14,570 nt of DNA from Spirochaetaceae bacterium (GCA_003154555.1 PMDT01000163.1:1-14570); one strand, 5' to 3'; counted from the stretch's first letter, positions 7,287-14,221 are shown. Notes: a model not told the origin generated them from the letters alone. Numbers and translations are program-made.

Positions 7287-8141
7287 GTGGCAGGCGGCCT
7301 GGCCAGGGTGTCGAAACGGATCCACGACATCCTGGAAGAGCTTGGCCGCACAGAGATCGTGTCCGCAAGGAGTGAAGAGCTCATCCGCGCCCCGGTCCTG
7401 CACCTGTTCCTGAGAGACGGAAAGCTGATGCGGCCCCTGCTCGTGCTTCTTTCCGCCGGCGGCGCGGGGGGCGACACGGACACGGCTGAGCCGCTGGTGC
7501 GCGCGGCGGCGGCCGTGGAAATCCTTCACACGGCGTCGCTCGCTCACGATGATATTGTGGACGGATCCGCGAGTCGGCGCGGATCGGCAAGTCTGCACGC
7601 AAAGTACGGGACAAGCACCGCCGTGCTCGTGGGCGATCTCTTCTACGCGCGTTTCTTCCAGGAGATCGCGTCCCTTCAAGGCGCGAGCGCCGACGTGCGC
7701 AACGAGCTGCTCCGGATCTTCCTTGCGGTCACCGCCCGCATGTGCCAGGGGGAGATCATCGAGGAAGGGATTCGCGCGGCGGGGCGAAGCGCAACGATGG
7801 AGGAATACCTCGGCATTACCGAGGCAAAAACCGCCAGCCTGGTCTCGGCGTGCTGCAAGGCAGGAGCGATGCTCGGCGGGGCTTCAACGCCGGCCGTGAG
7901 CGCAATGGCGGACTACGGCAGGGAGCTCGGGCTTCTCTTCCAGGTCGCCGATGACCTGCGCGACGGCGATGCCGCGTATCCGGCGGAGATCGCGCTGCGC
8001 GAGATGGCGCGCGCCCGTGCGGAGGCTGCTGTGACCGCCCTCGACATGATTGGAACGAGCGCCGCGGCGGCAATGCTGCGCGAGATTCCCGGATACCTCC
8101 TGGACCAGGTTACGCGAGGATCCGCTCTCGTATCCCCGTGA
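7287..8141 (+). CDS. Polyprenyl diphosphate synthase family protein, shortened C-terminal region
   Basis: This member of the trans-isoprenyl diphosphate synthase family would condense isopentenyl diphosphate units into a longer prenyl diphosphate. Taking GTG 7287 as start gives 284 residues. The start is uncertain: GTG 7308, TTG 7269 and GTG 7215 are in frame, none has a strong ribosome site, and no ATG is available. The lysine/arginine substrate site is D-G-K-L-M-R-P. The first aspartate motif is D88-D89-I-V-D92, followed by R-R-G, and G-E-I-I-E and K-T-A-S-L are present. The second motif is D222-D223-L-R-D226. After it the usual 'K..G.D...GK.TLP' segment is absent and the chain passes directly to the final helices, ending about 58 residues on, so some 45-50 residues appear to be missing. 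The 3' end overlaps the convergent aldolase gene by 32 bases. Confidence 0.82.
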   Translation: MAGGLARVSKRIHDILEELGRTEIVSARSEELIRAPVLHLFLRDGKLMRPLLVLLSAGGAGGDTDTAEPLVRAAAAVEILHTASLAHDDIVDGSASRRGSASLHAKYGTSTAVLVGDLFYARFFQEIASLQGASADVRNELLRIFLAVTARMCQGEIIEEGIRAAGRSATMEEYLGITEAKTASLVSACCKAGAMLGGASTPAVSAMADYGRELGLLFQVADDLRDGDAAYPAEIALREMARARAEAAVTALDMIGTSAAAAMLREIPGYLLDQVTRGSALVSP

Positions 8142-9015
8142 GCTTGAACCAGTCCCGGATGAGAGACACCGTGCGCTCGTAGACCGCGTCCTGGGCCGCC
8201 TTCTGGCTTCCCTTCTCCCTGAGCGCCAGCTCGTAGGCCTGTCGAATCTCGGTTCCCACGTTCACCTTGACGATGCCGCGCTTCATGGAAGCAAGCATGT
8301 CCTCCTGGCGTATCCCCGAGCCGCCGTGGAGCACGAGCGGAAGGCCCGTCACCTCGGCGAGCCGGGAGAGATGATCGAGTGCAAGCCGCGCTTCCAGCTT
8401 CTTCTGATTCTTCGTCGCCTCGCCCACGGCGCCGTGAATATTGCCGATGGCGACGGACAGCCAGTCGCAGCCGGATTCCCGCGCGAAACGTGCGGCCTCG
8501 TCGGGCCGGGTGAAACCCCGACCCGAGGAAAAAAGCTCGTCGTAGGGCGGCATCGGCCCCGCCTCGTGACCGAGCACCGCGCCCAGCTCCGCCTCCACGG
8601 GAATGCCCGTTGTGTGGGCAAGATCCGCGACGGCGCGCGTGGCGCGGATATTCTCCTCCAGGCTGAGCCGCGAGGCATCGATCATCACCGACTGGTAGCC
8701 CAGCCCGAGTGCCTCCGCGATGATGGCCAGGTAGTCGACGGTCCGCTGGTCCTCGTCGATGGCGGGAACATGATCGAGATGGATGCGCACGTGCTGTGGA
8801 TCCTCGTGCCGTTTGTATTCGGTCATGACGGCGGCCGGGCTCCCCGCGCCGAACTTCAGCCAGTCGATGCGCGACACCTCCAGGAGGGCGAAAGAGTCCT
8901 GGTCGCGCACCGCGCGGATGATCGGTTCCGTCATGGGGAGGTGCGCGATATTGAAGGCGGGCAGGCCGATGCCCAGCTCCCGCGCCTTCAGGATGACCTG
9001 GCGTGTGCTTTTCAT
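8110..9015 (-). CDS. Class II ketose-bisphosphate aldolase (FbaA/KbaY/GatY/YdjI family)
   Basis: This 301-residue zinc aldolase is predicted to cleave a ketose (bis)phosphate to dihydroxyacetone phosphate and an aldehyde. The family landmarks are all present: H79-L-D81-H82 (catalytic Asp and zinc His), G-Y-Q-S-V-M-I-D-A-S, V-E-A-E-L-G, G-N-I-H-G, L-H-G-G-S-G-I and N-V-G-T-E-I-R. The last two bind the phosphate. Substrate choice within the family (fructose-, tagatose-, 6-deoxy-inositol-derived or longer ketose phosphates) cannot be read from these motifs. Start ATG 9015 is chosen because the conserved N-terminal 'GLPAFNI' follows at the right distance; its ribosome site is weak. It is divergent from the PfkB kinase, 92 bases apart, which suggests shared control. 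The stop lies inside the end of the polyprenyl synthase gene. Confidence 0.9.
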   Translation of the reverse strand: MKSTRQVILKARELGIGLPAFNIAHLPMTEPIIRAVRDQDSFALLEVSRIDWLKFGAGSPAAVMTEYKRHEDPQHVRIHLDHVPAIDEDQRTVDYLAIIAEALGLGYQSVMIDASRLSLEENIRATRAVADLAHTTGIPVEAELGAVLGHEAGPMPPYDELFSSGRGFTRPDEAARFARESGCDWLSVAIGNIHGAVGEATKNQKKLEARLALDHLSRLAEVTGLPLVLHGGSGIRQEDMLASMKRGIVKVNVGTEIRQAYELALREKGSQKAAQDAVYERTVSLIRDWFKLTGIRERILA

Positions 9016-9062
9016 GTGCTTGTCATAGCACGGAGGCCCGGCCGGTGTCAGCCCGGCCGATG

Positions 9063-9079
9063 TTGACGAATCGTCGACG
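9063..9079. promoter_or_regulatory. Overlapping palindromes in the aldolase/PfkB divergent promoter region
   Basis: GACGA-A-TCGTC (9065-9075) is a perfect 5-bp inverted repeat around one base, and it overlaps the 8-base palindrome CGTCGACG (9072-9079). The block covers TTGACG (9063-9068), a candidate -35 element of the PfkB gene, although the matching -10 is poor. A symmetric site overlapping a promoter between two related divergent genes is what a repressor operator would look like. No regulator gene is in the window, and palindromes of this size can occur by chance in GC-rich DNA. Confidence 0.35.
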
Positions 9080-9107
9080 CTCATGTACCACGATTGCAAG
9101 AGGGACC

Positions 9108-10082
9108 ATGGACGTCGTCTGTCTTGGCGAATTGATACTCGACATGTTCGCATCGGAGCCGGGCAGGGATTTTGCCACGGCGGCCAGCTTTCTCCCGGTC
9201 GCCGGAGGCGCGCCGGCCAATGTCGCCGTGGCCGTGGCAAAGCTGGGCGCCACATCGGCCTTCATCGGCAAGGTGGGCGAGGATCCTTTCGGCAGAAGGC
9301 TCGAAGGAGTGCTCAAGGGGTATGGGGTCGACACGCGCGGCATGCGCTTCGACCCCGTTCACCGCACAACTCTGAACTTCATGACCCTTCCCGAGCCGAA
9401 CCGCACGGAGATGCTCTTCTACCGCAACCCCGGCGCGGACATGCTGCTTTCCCCGGACGAGCTGGATGACGGGCTTATCGGCTCCGCGTCGGTGTACCAG
9501 TTCGGCTCCGTGAGCCTTGCGGTGGAGCCGTGCCGGACCGCGGCCCTCGAAGGCGCACGTCGCGCCCGCGCGCAGGGGGCGCTCGTCTCTTTCGACGTGA
9601 ACTACCGGCCCAGCCTCTGGCCGGGTGAGGACAAGGCGCGCACGGAAATACTTGCCACGCTGAAGCTCGCCGACATCGTCAAGCTCAATGAGGGCGAGTT
9701 GCGGCTGCTCGCCGGCACCGACAACGCGGCGGAAGGCTGCGCGGAAATCCTCCTGCACGGCCCGGCGCTCTGCGTCGCCACCCTTGGACCGCGCGGAAGC
9801 ACCTGGGCGGCAACGGCGACCGGGGGAACCGTTCCGGCATTCACGGTGGACGTGGTGGACGCCACGGGCTGCGGGGATGCATTCATGGCGGCGCTGCTCG
9901 TGCGGCTCCTCGCCGCCATCAAGGGAGTGCCGGGCACGCGCCGGCAGGCGCTCGAAGCGGTCGGGTCGTCCGCTATCGCCGCGGCGATCCGCTACGCCAA
10001 CGCGGCCGGTGCCCTCACCGCCCGCAGCAAGGGCGTCATGCCCGCCCTGCCTTTTGCGCGCGACGTGGAGAAGCTCTTATAG
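9108..10082 (+). CDS. PfkB-family sugar kinase (fructokinase-like)
   Basis: This 324-residue cytoplasmic ribokinase/PfkB-family kinase transfers phosphate from ATP to a sugar or sugar phosphate. It opens with V-C-L-G-E-L-I-L-D-M-F. Signature 1 is visible as G-G-A-P-A-N-V-A-V-A-V-A-K-L-G, followed by G-K-V-G-E-D-P-F-G. Signature 2 is D-A-T-G-C-G-D-A-F, with D257 as the catalytic base. The pattern is closest to fructokinases (ScrK/Frk type) by eye, but PfkB substrates are hard to predict. Start ATG 9108 is preceded by AGAGGG at a short spacing, and the hydrophobic first strand begins right after. The divergent class II aldolase suggests the product is the aldolase substrate, or its precursor. 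The last 47 bases overlap the convergent metallopeptidase gene. Confidence 0.9.
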   Translation: MDVVCLGELILDMFASEPGRDFATAASFLPVAGGAPANVAVAVAKLGATSAFIGKVGEDPFGRRLEGVLKGYGVDTRGMRFDPVHRTTLNFMTLPEPNRTEMLFYRNPGADMLLSPDELDDGLIGSASVYQFGSVSLAVEPCRTAALEGARRARAQGALVSFDVNYRPSLWPGEDKARTEILATLKLADIVKLNEGELRLLAGTDNAAEGCAEILLHGPALCVATLGPRGSTWAATATGGTVPAFTVDVVDATGCGDAFMAALLVRLLAAIKGVPGTRRQALEAVGSSAIAAAIRYANAAGALTARSKGVMPALPFARDVEKLL

Positions 10083-10599
10083 GGGCTGCAGGGACCGGGC
10101 TTTTCACGGAATCCAGGAGATGGCGTACGGTGCTTACCTTCCGCCGGCATTGGGCGCTCTTGCCGGACAGCAGGCGATCCACTGCGTCGGGTTCCCACGA
10201 GCGCCAGAGGCACACGGCAAATGTCTCCGCAAAGTCTTCCGCCGGGTGGGTCATCGCGTAGCGCGACACGTGGTCGGCATCCGCCACGCGCGGCTTGGGT
10301 GCCCGGCGGTACGGCGCATCGTAGTCGCCAAACAGGCCGACGAAACGCTTTCTGTCGCCGCGCGTGAGAACGACCTCCGCGAAATGATGGCCGATCTCGT
10401 GGATGAGCAGGTACGGTCTTCGGTGAAAAGCCGCCCAGGGCTTTTTCGTGTCCGCGGGATTGAGCCCGATGCTGCGGTTGCGCACGTCGTGAAATGATTC
10501 CTCGTTCACGCGGCGTATCCGGGTGATGCGGGAAAGGATTCGGCCGAGCCCTTCCCTTTCGAAATACAAGGTCACGCTCCGAATCGTCCGTTCGAACAT
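10036..10599 (-). CDS. Putative zinc metallopeptidase (HExxH ... HPxEDFAET type)
   Basis: The protein has 187 residues and no signal peptide or transmembrane helix. The zinc motif H67-E68-I-G-H71-H is followed 46 residues later by H-P-A-E-D-F-A-E-T (118-126), which would supply the third ligand. This combination resembles the 'putative zinc-binding metallo-peptidase' family (PF15887, recalled from memory), whose members carry H-P-x-E-D-W-A-E-T; here Trp is replaced by Phe. No substrate is known to me. The basic, proline-rich tail (last about 22 residues) overlaps the end of the PfkB gene and may not be functionally important. Start ATG 10599 has only a GAGGG directly adjacent and an AGGG about 12 bases upstream, so the exact N-terminus is uncertain. 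It is transcribed away from the barrel/TPR operon. Confidence 0.72.
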   Translation of the reverse strand: MFERTIRSVTLYFEREGLGRILSRITRIRRVNEESFHDVRNRSIGLNPADTKKPWAAFHRRPYLLIHEIGHHFAEVVLTRGDRKRFVGLFGDYDAPYRRAPKPRVADADHVSRYAMTHPAEDFAETFAVCLWRSWEPDAVDRLLSGKSAQCRRKVSTVRHLLDSVKSPVPAAPIRASPRRAQKAGRA

Positions 10600-10844
10600 C
10601 CCTCACACCCTGCCTGTCATGCCCCCGATGCTACATCTTCCTCGAAGCCGCGGACAAGGTGAGATCTGCCGCCGGGAAGGTGCCCGCCAGTTGCTGCGAC
10701 AGGTACGGCAGGAGAAAAGCTGTCAAAACGGGCCCCCGCAATGATCCGGCGGTCTGAAATCTTCTTGACATCCCCGCGGTCTGTGCTACTCTCAGTGACG
10801 TTTCCAATCACATTCGAAACATCTCCGGCGAGCGGGAGTTCAGC
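10600..10844. other. Divergent intergenic region (metallopeptidase / envelope operon)
   Basis: These 245 bases are the longest non-coding stretch. Short open frames cross it, but none has a ribosome site and protein-like composition together. Rightward it carries the promoter described separately. Leftward, a TTGACA (complement of 10721-10726) has only a poor -10 partner. A TAGCAT with TTGTCC 18 bases upstream, nearer the peptidase start, is a weak alternative. No terminator hairpin or RNA gene is recognisable. Confidence 0.45.
10765..10792 (+). promoter_or_regulatory. Sigma70-type extended -10 promoter of the envelope operon
   Basis: A perfect TTGACA at 10765-10770 is followed after 16 bases by TACTCT (10787-10792), preceded by TGC, giving an extended -10 (TGnTAnnnT) with the key T, A and final T kept. 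The predicted start near 10799 leaves a leader of about 46 bases before ATG 10845, which has GGGAG eight bases upstream. This is the best promoter match in the window. Confidence 0.6.
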
Positions 10845-13037
10845 ATGAAGCATAGATGGGCGATTCTGCTTGCGTGTCTTCTTACAGCAGCAACGTGCTT
10901 CGCGGACGGCGGTCCTCCCGTGCTTTCCTTTTCTGTCACACCGGGCACCGGCCTGCCGATGGGCGACAGCGCGGGAGTTTTCTCTGCCGGAGGCGAGACA
11001 GCTATCGAAGCAGCAGTCGATCTGCAGATCCCGGACCTGATCCCTTTTCTGGCTTTGCGGGCATCGTTTCAGGCCAACATATTCCCCTTCGACGGCTCAA
11101 CGCGGCCGTTGCCATTTTCCAGCGTGACCGGTTATTCGATCATGCTCGGCGCATCCGGAACCTTCCCTGTCGTGCCATGGCTTTCACTTGCCATCGATGG
11201 GAGCGGCGGATATTACGTCCAATCGGCCGGAGCTGCATCGTCCGCATTCGGTCCTGTTGTTGACACGGGACTGGGTTTGCTGTTCGGTGCAGGCGCCTAT
11301 GTGAACATCGGCGCCTTCTTCAGCATCGGCCTCCGTGCAAGCTACGAATGGCTGGTCGGCCTTTACCAGGGCGTCAATTTCGACGCGAATCTGGCGCTTC
11401 ACATTCCATTCCGCTCTTCTTCCAAGGCGCGACTTGCGGGACAGGCACCCGCGAGCGCGGGCAAAGCCGGGCCCGCCGCCGCGGCACAGAGCCCTGCCGT
11501 CCAGGAGGAAGCGTCCGCGCGCGCTGCCATCGAGGCATCATCGGTTGAGTTCTTCAACGTCTTTCCCGTGTTCTACAAGTATTACAGCAATCATGCCCTG
11601 GGCAGAATCACCCTCACAAACAAGGCAGAGGGAGATGTCACCGACGTCAAGGTGAGCTTTTTCATCAAGCAGTACATGGACAATCCGTCGTACTCCCAGA
11701 CAGTGCCATTGCTGGCGGCGGGCAAGGAAGTCTCCGTGGACCTGTACGGTCTGTTCAAGAACTCCATACTCGAGATTTCCGAGCCCACCCTCCTGTCGAC
11801 GAATATCACGGTGGAATACACCCAGGCAGGGCAGTCGCGCCACCTCGACATGACACAGAATGTGCGCGTCCAGGATCGCAATGCCCTCACCTGGCAGGAT
11901 GACCGCGGCGCGGCCGCATTCGTCACGGCCAAGGATCCAACCGTGCTGAAATTCGGGAAGAACGTGTCCTCCGCGGTGAAAGGCAAGGCAAGCAAGGCGC
12001 TCAATCAACCGCTGCTGACTGCAATAGGCATTCACGAGGCGCTCCGCGCGTACGGCCTGGCCTACGTGGTGGATCCGGCCCGGCCTTTCGACAAGATGTA
12101 CCAGAACAAGGACGTCATTGATTTCCTGCAATTCCCGGCGCAGACATTGGATTACAAAGCGGGGGACTGCGACGACCTTTCGATCCTTTACTGCGCGCTG
12201 CTGGAATCCGTCAATGTCGAAACGGCATTCATCACGATACCCGGGCACATTTACATGGCGTTTTCCACCGGCATGAATCCCGCCGATGCGCGCAAGTTCT
12301 TCCTGAAACCGGATGACCTCATTTACGCTTCAGAAAAGTCCTGGATACCCGTCGAAATCACGGAGAGAGACGGGGATTTTCTCAAGGCCTGGGCGGAGGG
12401 GGCGCAGGAGTGGCGTGAAAACCAGGCCAAAGGTCAGGCGAAGATCCTGCCGATCCAGGACTGCTGGCAGGGGTTCGAGGCCGTTGGATTCTCCGGATCG
12501 ACGATCTCGCTGCCGATGCCGGGCGACGATACGATAGCAAAGGCGTTCCTCGCAGAGGTGGACAGCTTCGTCTCCCAGGAGATATACCCCCGCGTCAACA
12601 CCCTGCAGGCCGAGATCAGGACCGCCAAGGACCCCACAAAAAGCATCAACAAGCTGGGCGTGCTCTACGCGCAGTACGGACAATATGACCTGGCGGAGAA
12701 GCAGTTTTCTTCACTTGCCGCAAAGGACTATGTCCCTGCCCTCATCAACCTGGGCAATATCTATTATTCGCGCAACGATCTGCGCAAGGCCCTGAACCTC
12801 TTTCAGCGCGCGCAGGCAAAGGAGCCGCAGAACGCAAAGGCGCTGTTGAACGTGGCACGGGTCAATCATGATCTTGAGAATTATGGCGAGGTGAAGCTTG
12901 CCTACGATGCGCTGAAGAATCTTGATCCTGCCCTTGCCGCCCAGTTCACCTATCTTGACCTCAGGGGAGAAGAGTCGTCCCGCGCTGCGGACATCGGACA
13001 GGCAAAATCGATCATGTTGTGGGAGGATGCCCCATGA
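10845..13037 (+). CDS. Outer-membrane barrel / transglutaminase-like / TPR multidomain protein
   Basis: The protein has 730 residues. Residues 1-20 are a clear signal peptide ending T-C-F-A. Residues about 22-190 have alternating hydrophobic strands and turns typical of a small outer-membrane beta-barrel. An Ala/Pro-rich linker follows (about 193-222), then a beta-sandwich-like region (about 234-350). Residues about 380-510 look like a transglutaminase/cysteine-protease fold: C442 in A-G-D-C-D-D-L-S, H468 in P-G-H-I-Y-M-A-F, and E504 in W-I-P-V-E-I-T, where many relatives have Asp. Three TPR-like repeats occupy about 600-703 (L-Y-A-Q-Y-G-Q-Y-D-L-A-E, L-G-N-I-Y-Y-S-R-N-D-L-R-K-A). The barrel would anchor the enzyme-like and TPR parts in the periplasm. 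I know no characterised protein of this design; similar TPR/transglutaminase proteins may occur in spirochaetes. Its stop overlaps the next start as ATGA. Confidence 0.82.
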   Translation: MKHRWAILLACLLTAATCFADGGPPVLSFSVTPGTGLPMGDSAGVFSAGGETAIEAAVDLQIPDLIPFLALRASFQANIFPFDGSTRPLPFSSVTGYSIMLGASGTFPVVPWLSLAIDGSGGYYVQSAGAASSAFGPVVDTGLGLLFGAGAYVNIGAFFSIGLRASYEWLVGLYQGVNFDANLALHIPFRSSSKARLAGQAPASAGKAGPAAAAQSPAVQEEASARAAIEASSVEFFNVFPVFYKYYSNHALGRITLTNKAEGDVTDVKVSFFIKQYMDNPSYSQTVPLLAAGKEVSVDLYGLFKNSILEISEPTLLSTNITVEYTQAGQSRHLDMTQNVRVQDRNALTWQDDRGAAAFVTAKDPTVLKFGKNVSSAVKGKASKALNQPLLTAIGIHEALRAYGLAYVVDPARPFDKMYQNKDVIDFLQFPAQTLDYKAGDCDDLSILYCALLESVNVETAFITIPGHIYMAFSTGMNPADARKFFLKPDDLIYASEKSWIPVEITERDGDFLKAWAEGAQEWRENQAKGQAKILPIQDCWQGFEAVGFSGSTISLPMPGDDTIAKAFLAEVDSFVSQEIYPRVNTLQAEIRTAKDPTKSINKLGVLYAQYGQYDLAEKQFSSLAAKDYVPALINLGNIYYSRNDLRKALNLFQRAQAKEPQNAKALLNVARVNHDLENYGEVKLAYDALKNLDPALAAQFTYLDLRGEESSRAADIGQAKSIMLWEDAP

Positions 13038-14203
13038 AGACTCTTGTGCGCGGCCTGGTCGCGGTATGCGCGGCTTCCTCGGTGCTGCTGAGCCTCGCCG
13101 CGTGCTCCAATGTGATTCTGGACGATCTCCAGGCAATCAAGCGGGTGGATTCGGGCGGATTCGACAACGCGGTACTGGCGGTTGACAGCACTACGGTCTA
13201 TCTCTGCGCGCATGATTCTGTCAATGACGACCTGAAGTTCGCCCGCTCGACGGACGGCGGACAATCGTGGCCCGCGGCGAGCGTTGTCAAGGTGGATAGC
13301 GTGGGGAACGTGGGAGCAATCCCCTGGATCGGAATCAGCGGGACGACCATCACGGCAACATATGACGATTGGACGACATACTTCCGCAAAGTCGCGGTGT
13401 CCACGGACGGCGGGAGCACATGGACCAGGGTCCTGACGAACGTCTCTCTCGGCTATCCCGAAATGTATTCTGATGGGGTGAAGCTGTTCAGCTTCGACGG
13501 CCTTGGCTCTTCCCAGTATTTCCAGGTTCAAACCTCTGCACTCGGCGATGGAAACTCCTGGAGCACGCCGTACAATGTCAACGGCTCCGCGTTCTCCACC
13601 GCGCGCGGAAATCAGAGATGGTCGCAGTTCTTTTCATCCGCGCCGGGGACAGTCGACATTCTCTATCTCTGGGCAGGAGGGATATACTTCGCGCACTCAG
13701 CGAATGCCGGCGTCACCTGGTCAAACGCGCGCATCATTCCCTCGAATCAGGCAGCCGACCATATCTCCGCCGCGCACTGGGGCAGCACTTACGCAATGGC
13801 CTACACGGAACAGAACAGCTCGACTGTCCGCTTCATGTCCTCGACCGACAATGGAACCACCTGGTCCGTCGACGCGCGCATCGCCGACCAGCATTTCACG
13901 ACCAACTCCGGCGGGATACTGCAGGTGGCGGGCTCCGCGAATGGAATAACAGTCATGCAGACAAATGCGCCAACCGTCGCCATGGGCAACGTGGACATTC
14001 TGCGGTCCGTTGACACGGGGATGACATGGTCCGCCCTTGGCACGCAGGTTTCCCTCGTCGCCGGAAGCCCAAACCCCAGTCCCTTGTCATTGATCTCCGT
14101 GAACGCGTCCACCCTGGGCCTGGCTTTAAGTGTCGGCTTCGGTGGCAACAATCCAATGCTCTGCTTCATGAAATCCATCGATGGGGGGGCGACGTGGTAT
14201 TAG
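13034..14203 (+). CDS. Asp-box (BNR) beta-propeller lipoprotein, sialidase-like fold
   Basis: This 389-residue protein starts at ATG 13034, inside the upstream gene's stop (ATGA), with GGGAGG seven bases before, so translation is probably coupled. It has a lipoprotein signal with lipobox L-A-A-C; C24 would be lipidated. The mature part carries Asp boxes (S-x-D-x-G-x-T-W) with their tryptophans at 79, 130, 229, 277, 332 and 388, plus a degenerate copy at 176 (G-D-G-N-S-W). The spacing is 46-56 residues throughout, which indicates a propeller with an Asp box in nearly every blade. The last box ends one residue before the stop. Asp boxes occur in sialidases and many non-sialidase propellers. I see neither the N-terminal 'F/YRIP' arginine motif nor an obvious catalytic arginine triad, so a binding or scaffolding role is as likely as glycan hydrolysis. 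Confidence 0.83.
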   Translation: MKTLVRGLVAVCAASSVLLSLAACSNVILDDLQAIKRVDSGGFDNAVLAVDSTTVYLCAHDSVNDDLKFARSTDGGQSWPAASVVKVDSVGNVGAIPWIGISGTTITATYDDWTTYFRKVAVSTDGGSTWTRVLTNVSLGYPEMYSDGVKLFSFDGLGSSQYFQVQTSALGDGNSWSTPYNVNGSAFSTARGNQRWSQFFSSAPGTVDILYLWAGGIYFAHSANAGVTWSNARIIPSNQAADHISAAHWGSTYAMAYTEQNSSTVRFMSSTDNGTTWSVDARIADQHFTTNSGGILQVAGSANGITVMQTNAPTVAMGNVDILRSVDTGMTWSALGTQVSLVAGSPNPSPLSLISVNASTLGLALSVGFGGNNPMLCFMKSIDGGATWY

Positions 14204-14207
14204 CATC

Positions 14208-14221
14208 GGCGGGCGACCGCC
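14208..14221. terminator. Short GNRA-loop hairpin between convergent genes
   Basis: GGCGG (14208-14212) pairs perfectly with CCGCC (14217-14221) around the tetraloop GCGA. It fills most of the 19-base gap between the propeller gene stop and the adenosine deaminase stop. The stem is short and no T run follows on either strand, so a terminator role is only suggested by position. Confidence 0.25.

Noticed and set aside
8050-9066. Long open frame on the plus strand opposite the aldolase
   Set aside because: It is the antisense shadow of a complete class II aldolase and shows no motifs of its own.
10523-10744. Small open frame upstream of the envelope operon
   Set aside because: It begins inside the metallopeptidase gene on the opposite strand, is Arg-rich, and lacks a Shine-Dalgarno sequence and any family resemblance.
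11538-12248. Minus-strand open frame inside the barrel/transglutaminase-like gene
   Set aside because: No ribosome site or recognisable domain, and the opposite strand has clear domain structure across the whole interval.
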